A stretch of 38,718 nt of DNA from Bacilli bacterium (lineage in GTDB: Bacteria > Bacillota_I > Bacilli_A > RFN20 > CAG-826): positions 1-38,718 of the forward strand of contig JAFSPN010000017.1 in NCBI GenBank assembly GCA_017442875.1, read 5' to 3'. Shown one piece after another: positions 38,364-38,718 of the stretch. A program made the position numbers and the translations under genes. The notes under the pieces were generated by a model. That model ran no database searches and was not told where the DNA came from. It saw only the letters and a list, made by a program, of their open reading frames with translations. The first letter of the stretch is position 1, and every line of letters starts with the position of its first letter.

Positions 38364-38718
38364 GCTGCTCCTCCTTCCTTTTCCTCTTTACCGCTATTGC
38401 GGGTGAGGATCATTGAAATACCAATAATGACTAACATAATGAGGGCCATGAAGGAACCATCGTGCCATAAGTTATTGGCAAAGTCTAAATAGATATAGTT
38501 ACCAAATAAGGTAATCTTTCCTTCGGAAAGTGTATCACTGATAACGTAACTAGACATCGTTGGCATAAATGTCATCGTAGTCGCAGATACGATACCAGGA
38601 ATTGATTGAGGAACCACACTCTTGAAGAAGACTTGGACTGGATTTGCACCTAAGTCCGCAGCGGCTTCAATTTGACTCTTATCGAGTTTGAGCATTGTGG
38701 TATATAAAGGAAGAATAA
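38357..38718 (-). CDS. potB: Spermidine/putrescine ABC transporter permease PotB, 5' end outside window
   Basis: The C-terminal part (about 120 codons) of the first permease of the polyamine importer. The frame is open to the window edge (ILPLYTTMLKLDK before the first internal Met). The EAA loop is KSQIEAAADLGANPVQVFFKSVVPQSIPGIVSATTMTF. PTMSSYVISDTLSEGKITLFGNYIYLDFANN follows, as in PotB, and a last helix (GSFMALIMLVIIGISMIL) precedes a basic/acidic tail. It overlaps potC by 7 nt (GCATGGTAA). The Met at 38695 is internal, not the start. Confidence 0.93.
   Translation of the reverse strand, partial: ILPLYTTMLKLDKSQIEAAADLGANPVQVFFKSVVPQSIPGIVSATTMTFMPTMSSYVISDTLSEGKITLFGNYIYLDFANNLWHDGSFMALIMLVIIGISMILTRNSGKEEKEGGAAW

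Noticed and set aside
1-38718. Mycoplasma-type genetic code (TGA = Trp)
   Set aside because: TGA ends the tacA gene and the NERD-like gene in 4-nt overlaps with the next starts, and Trp is TGG in the proteins read.
1-38718. Mobile elements, prophage or CRISPR
   Set aside because: No transposase, integrase, terminal inverted repeats, phage genes or repeat-spacer arrays were seen; tRNA clusters show no partial attachment duplicates.

Overview
The window reads as chromosomal DNA of a low-GC, gut-type Firmicute close to the Mollicutes/Erysipelotrichia border (RF39- or RFN20-like uncultured Bacilli; this placement is inference). TGA is used as a stop codon (the tacA end at 35171-35173 and the end of the NERD-like gene at 8485-8487), so the code is standard and not the Mycoplasma code. 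Both AGGAGG-led starts and starts with no ribosome binding site occur. Ten tRNA genes are present, five of them with a C34 anticodon. No phage, insertion sequence or CRISPR array was seen, and no gene-free stretch exceeds 300 bases.

Layout. 1-3433: hflX (cut by the window edge) behind two tandem CNNM/CorC-type membrane proteins. 3556-5385: a four-helix membrane protein with a long Pro/Glu linker. 5522-7458: tRNA-Glu just behind gltX, with a divergent tRNA-Gly. 7493-10574: cdaA (c-di-AMP synthase), a Nudix protein, a NERD-like protein and a polytopic membrane protein. 10655-11858: a small winged-helix-like gene divergent from deoD. 11912-15905: a zinc/cadmium module (P1B ATPase with duplicated metal-binding domain, SmtB-like ArsR with a Cys-rich insert, twin operators), then a metal exporter that begins 5 nt after a tRNA-Gly, then tRNA-Val and tRNA-Thr. 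15977-20412: an orphan CrtI-like oxidoreductase and a Ca2+/Mn2+ P-type ATPase behind a probable yybP-ykoY manganese riboswitch. 20441-24076: a small unknown gene, tRNA-Leu, degV, a padR-DUF1700-DUF4097 operon and an unusual tRNA-Arg. 24157-30602: an alpha-galactoside locus (TetR regulator, GPH symporter, GH36 enzyme, GT-B-like protein) divergent from an esterase lipoprotein. 30698-34585: an unknown membrane protein, a DUF4190-like protein and a tyrosine-phosphatase lipoprotein. 34689-35425: a TacA-TacT toxin-antitoxin pair. 35532-35780: three tRNAs. 35839-38718: potB-potC-potD polyamine uptake genes.

Themes. Metal export is over-represented: a Zn/Cd ATPase, an ArsP_2-like exporter, a riboswitch-controlled Ca/Mn ATPase and the CNNM pair. 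Translation starts are the second theme. Several genes have a -10 box only 6-9 nt before the ATG (leaderless candidates), one follows a tRNA directly, and one has a hairpin between its Shine-Dalgarno sequence and its start codon. The most checkable observations are the manganese riboswitch, the A19/U56 covariation in tRNA-Arg(CCG), the tRNA-Gly/exporter junction, the twin operators of the zinc module and the SD-hairpin-ATG arrangement at the symporter gene.
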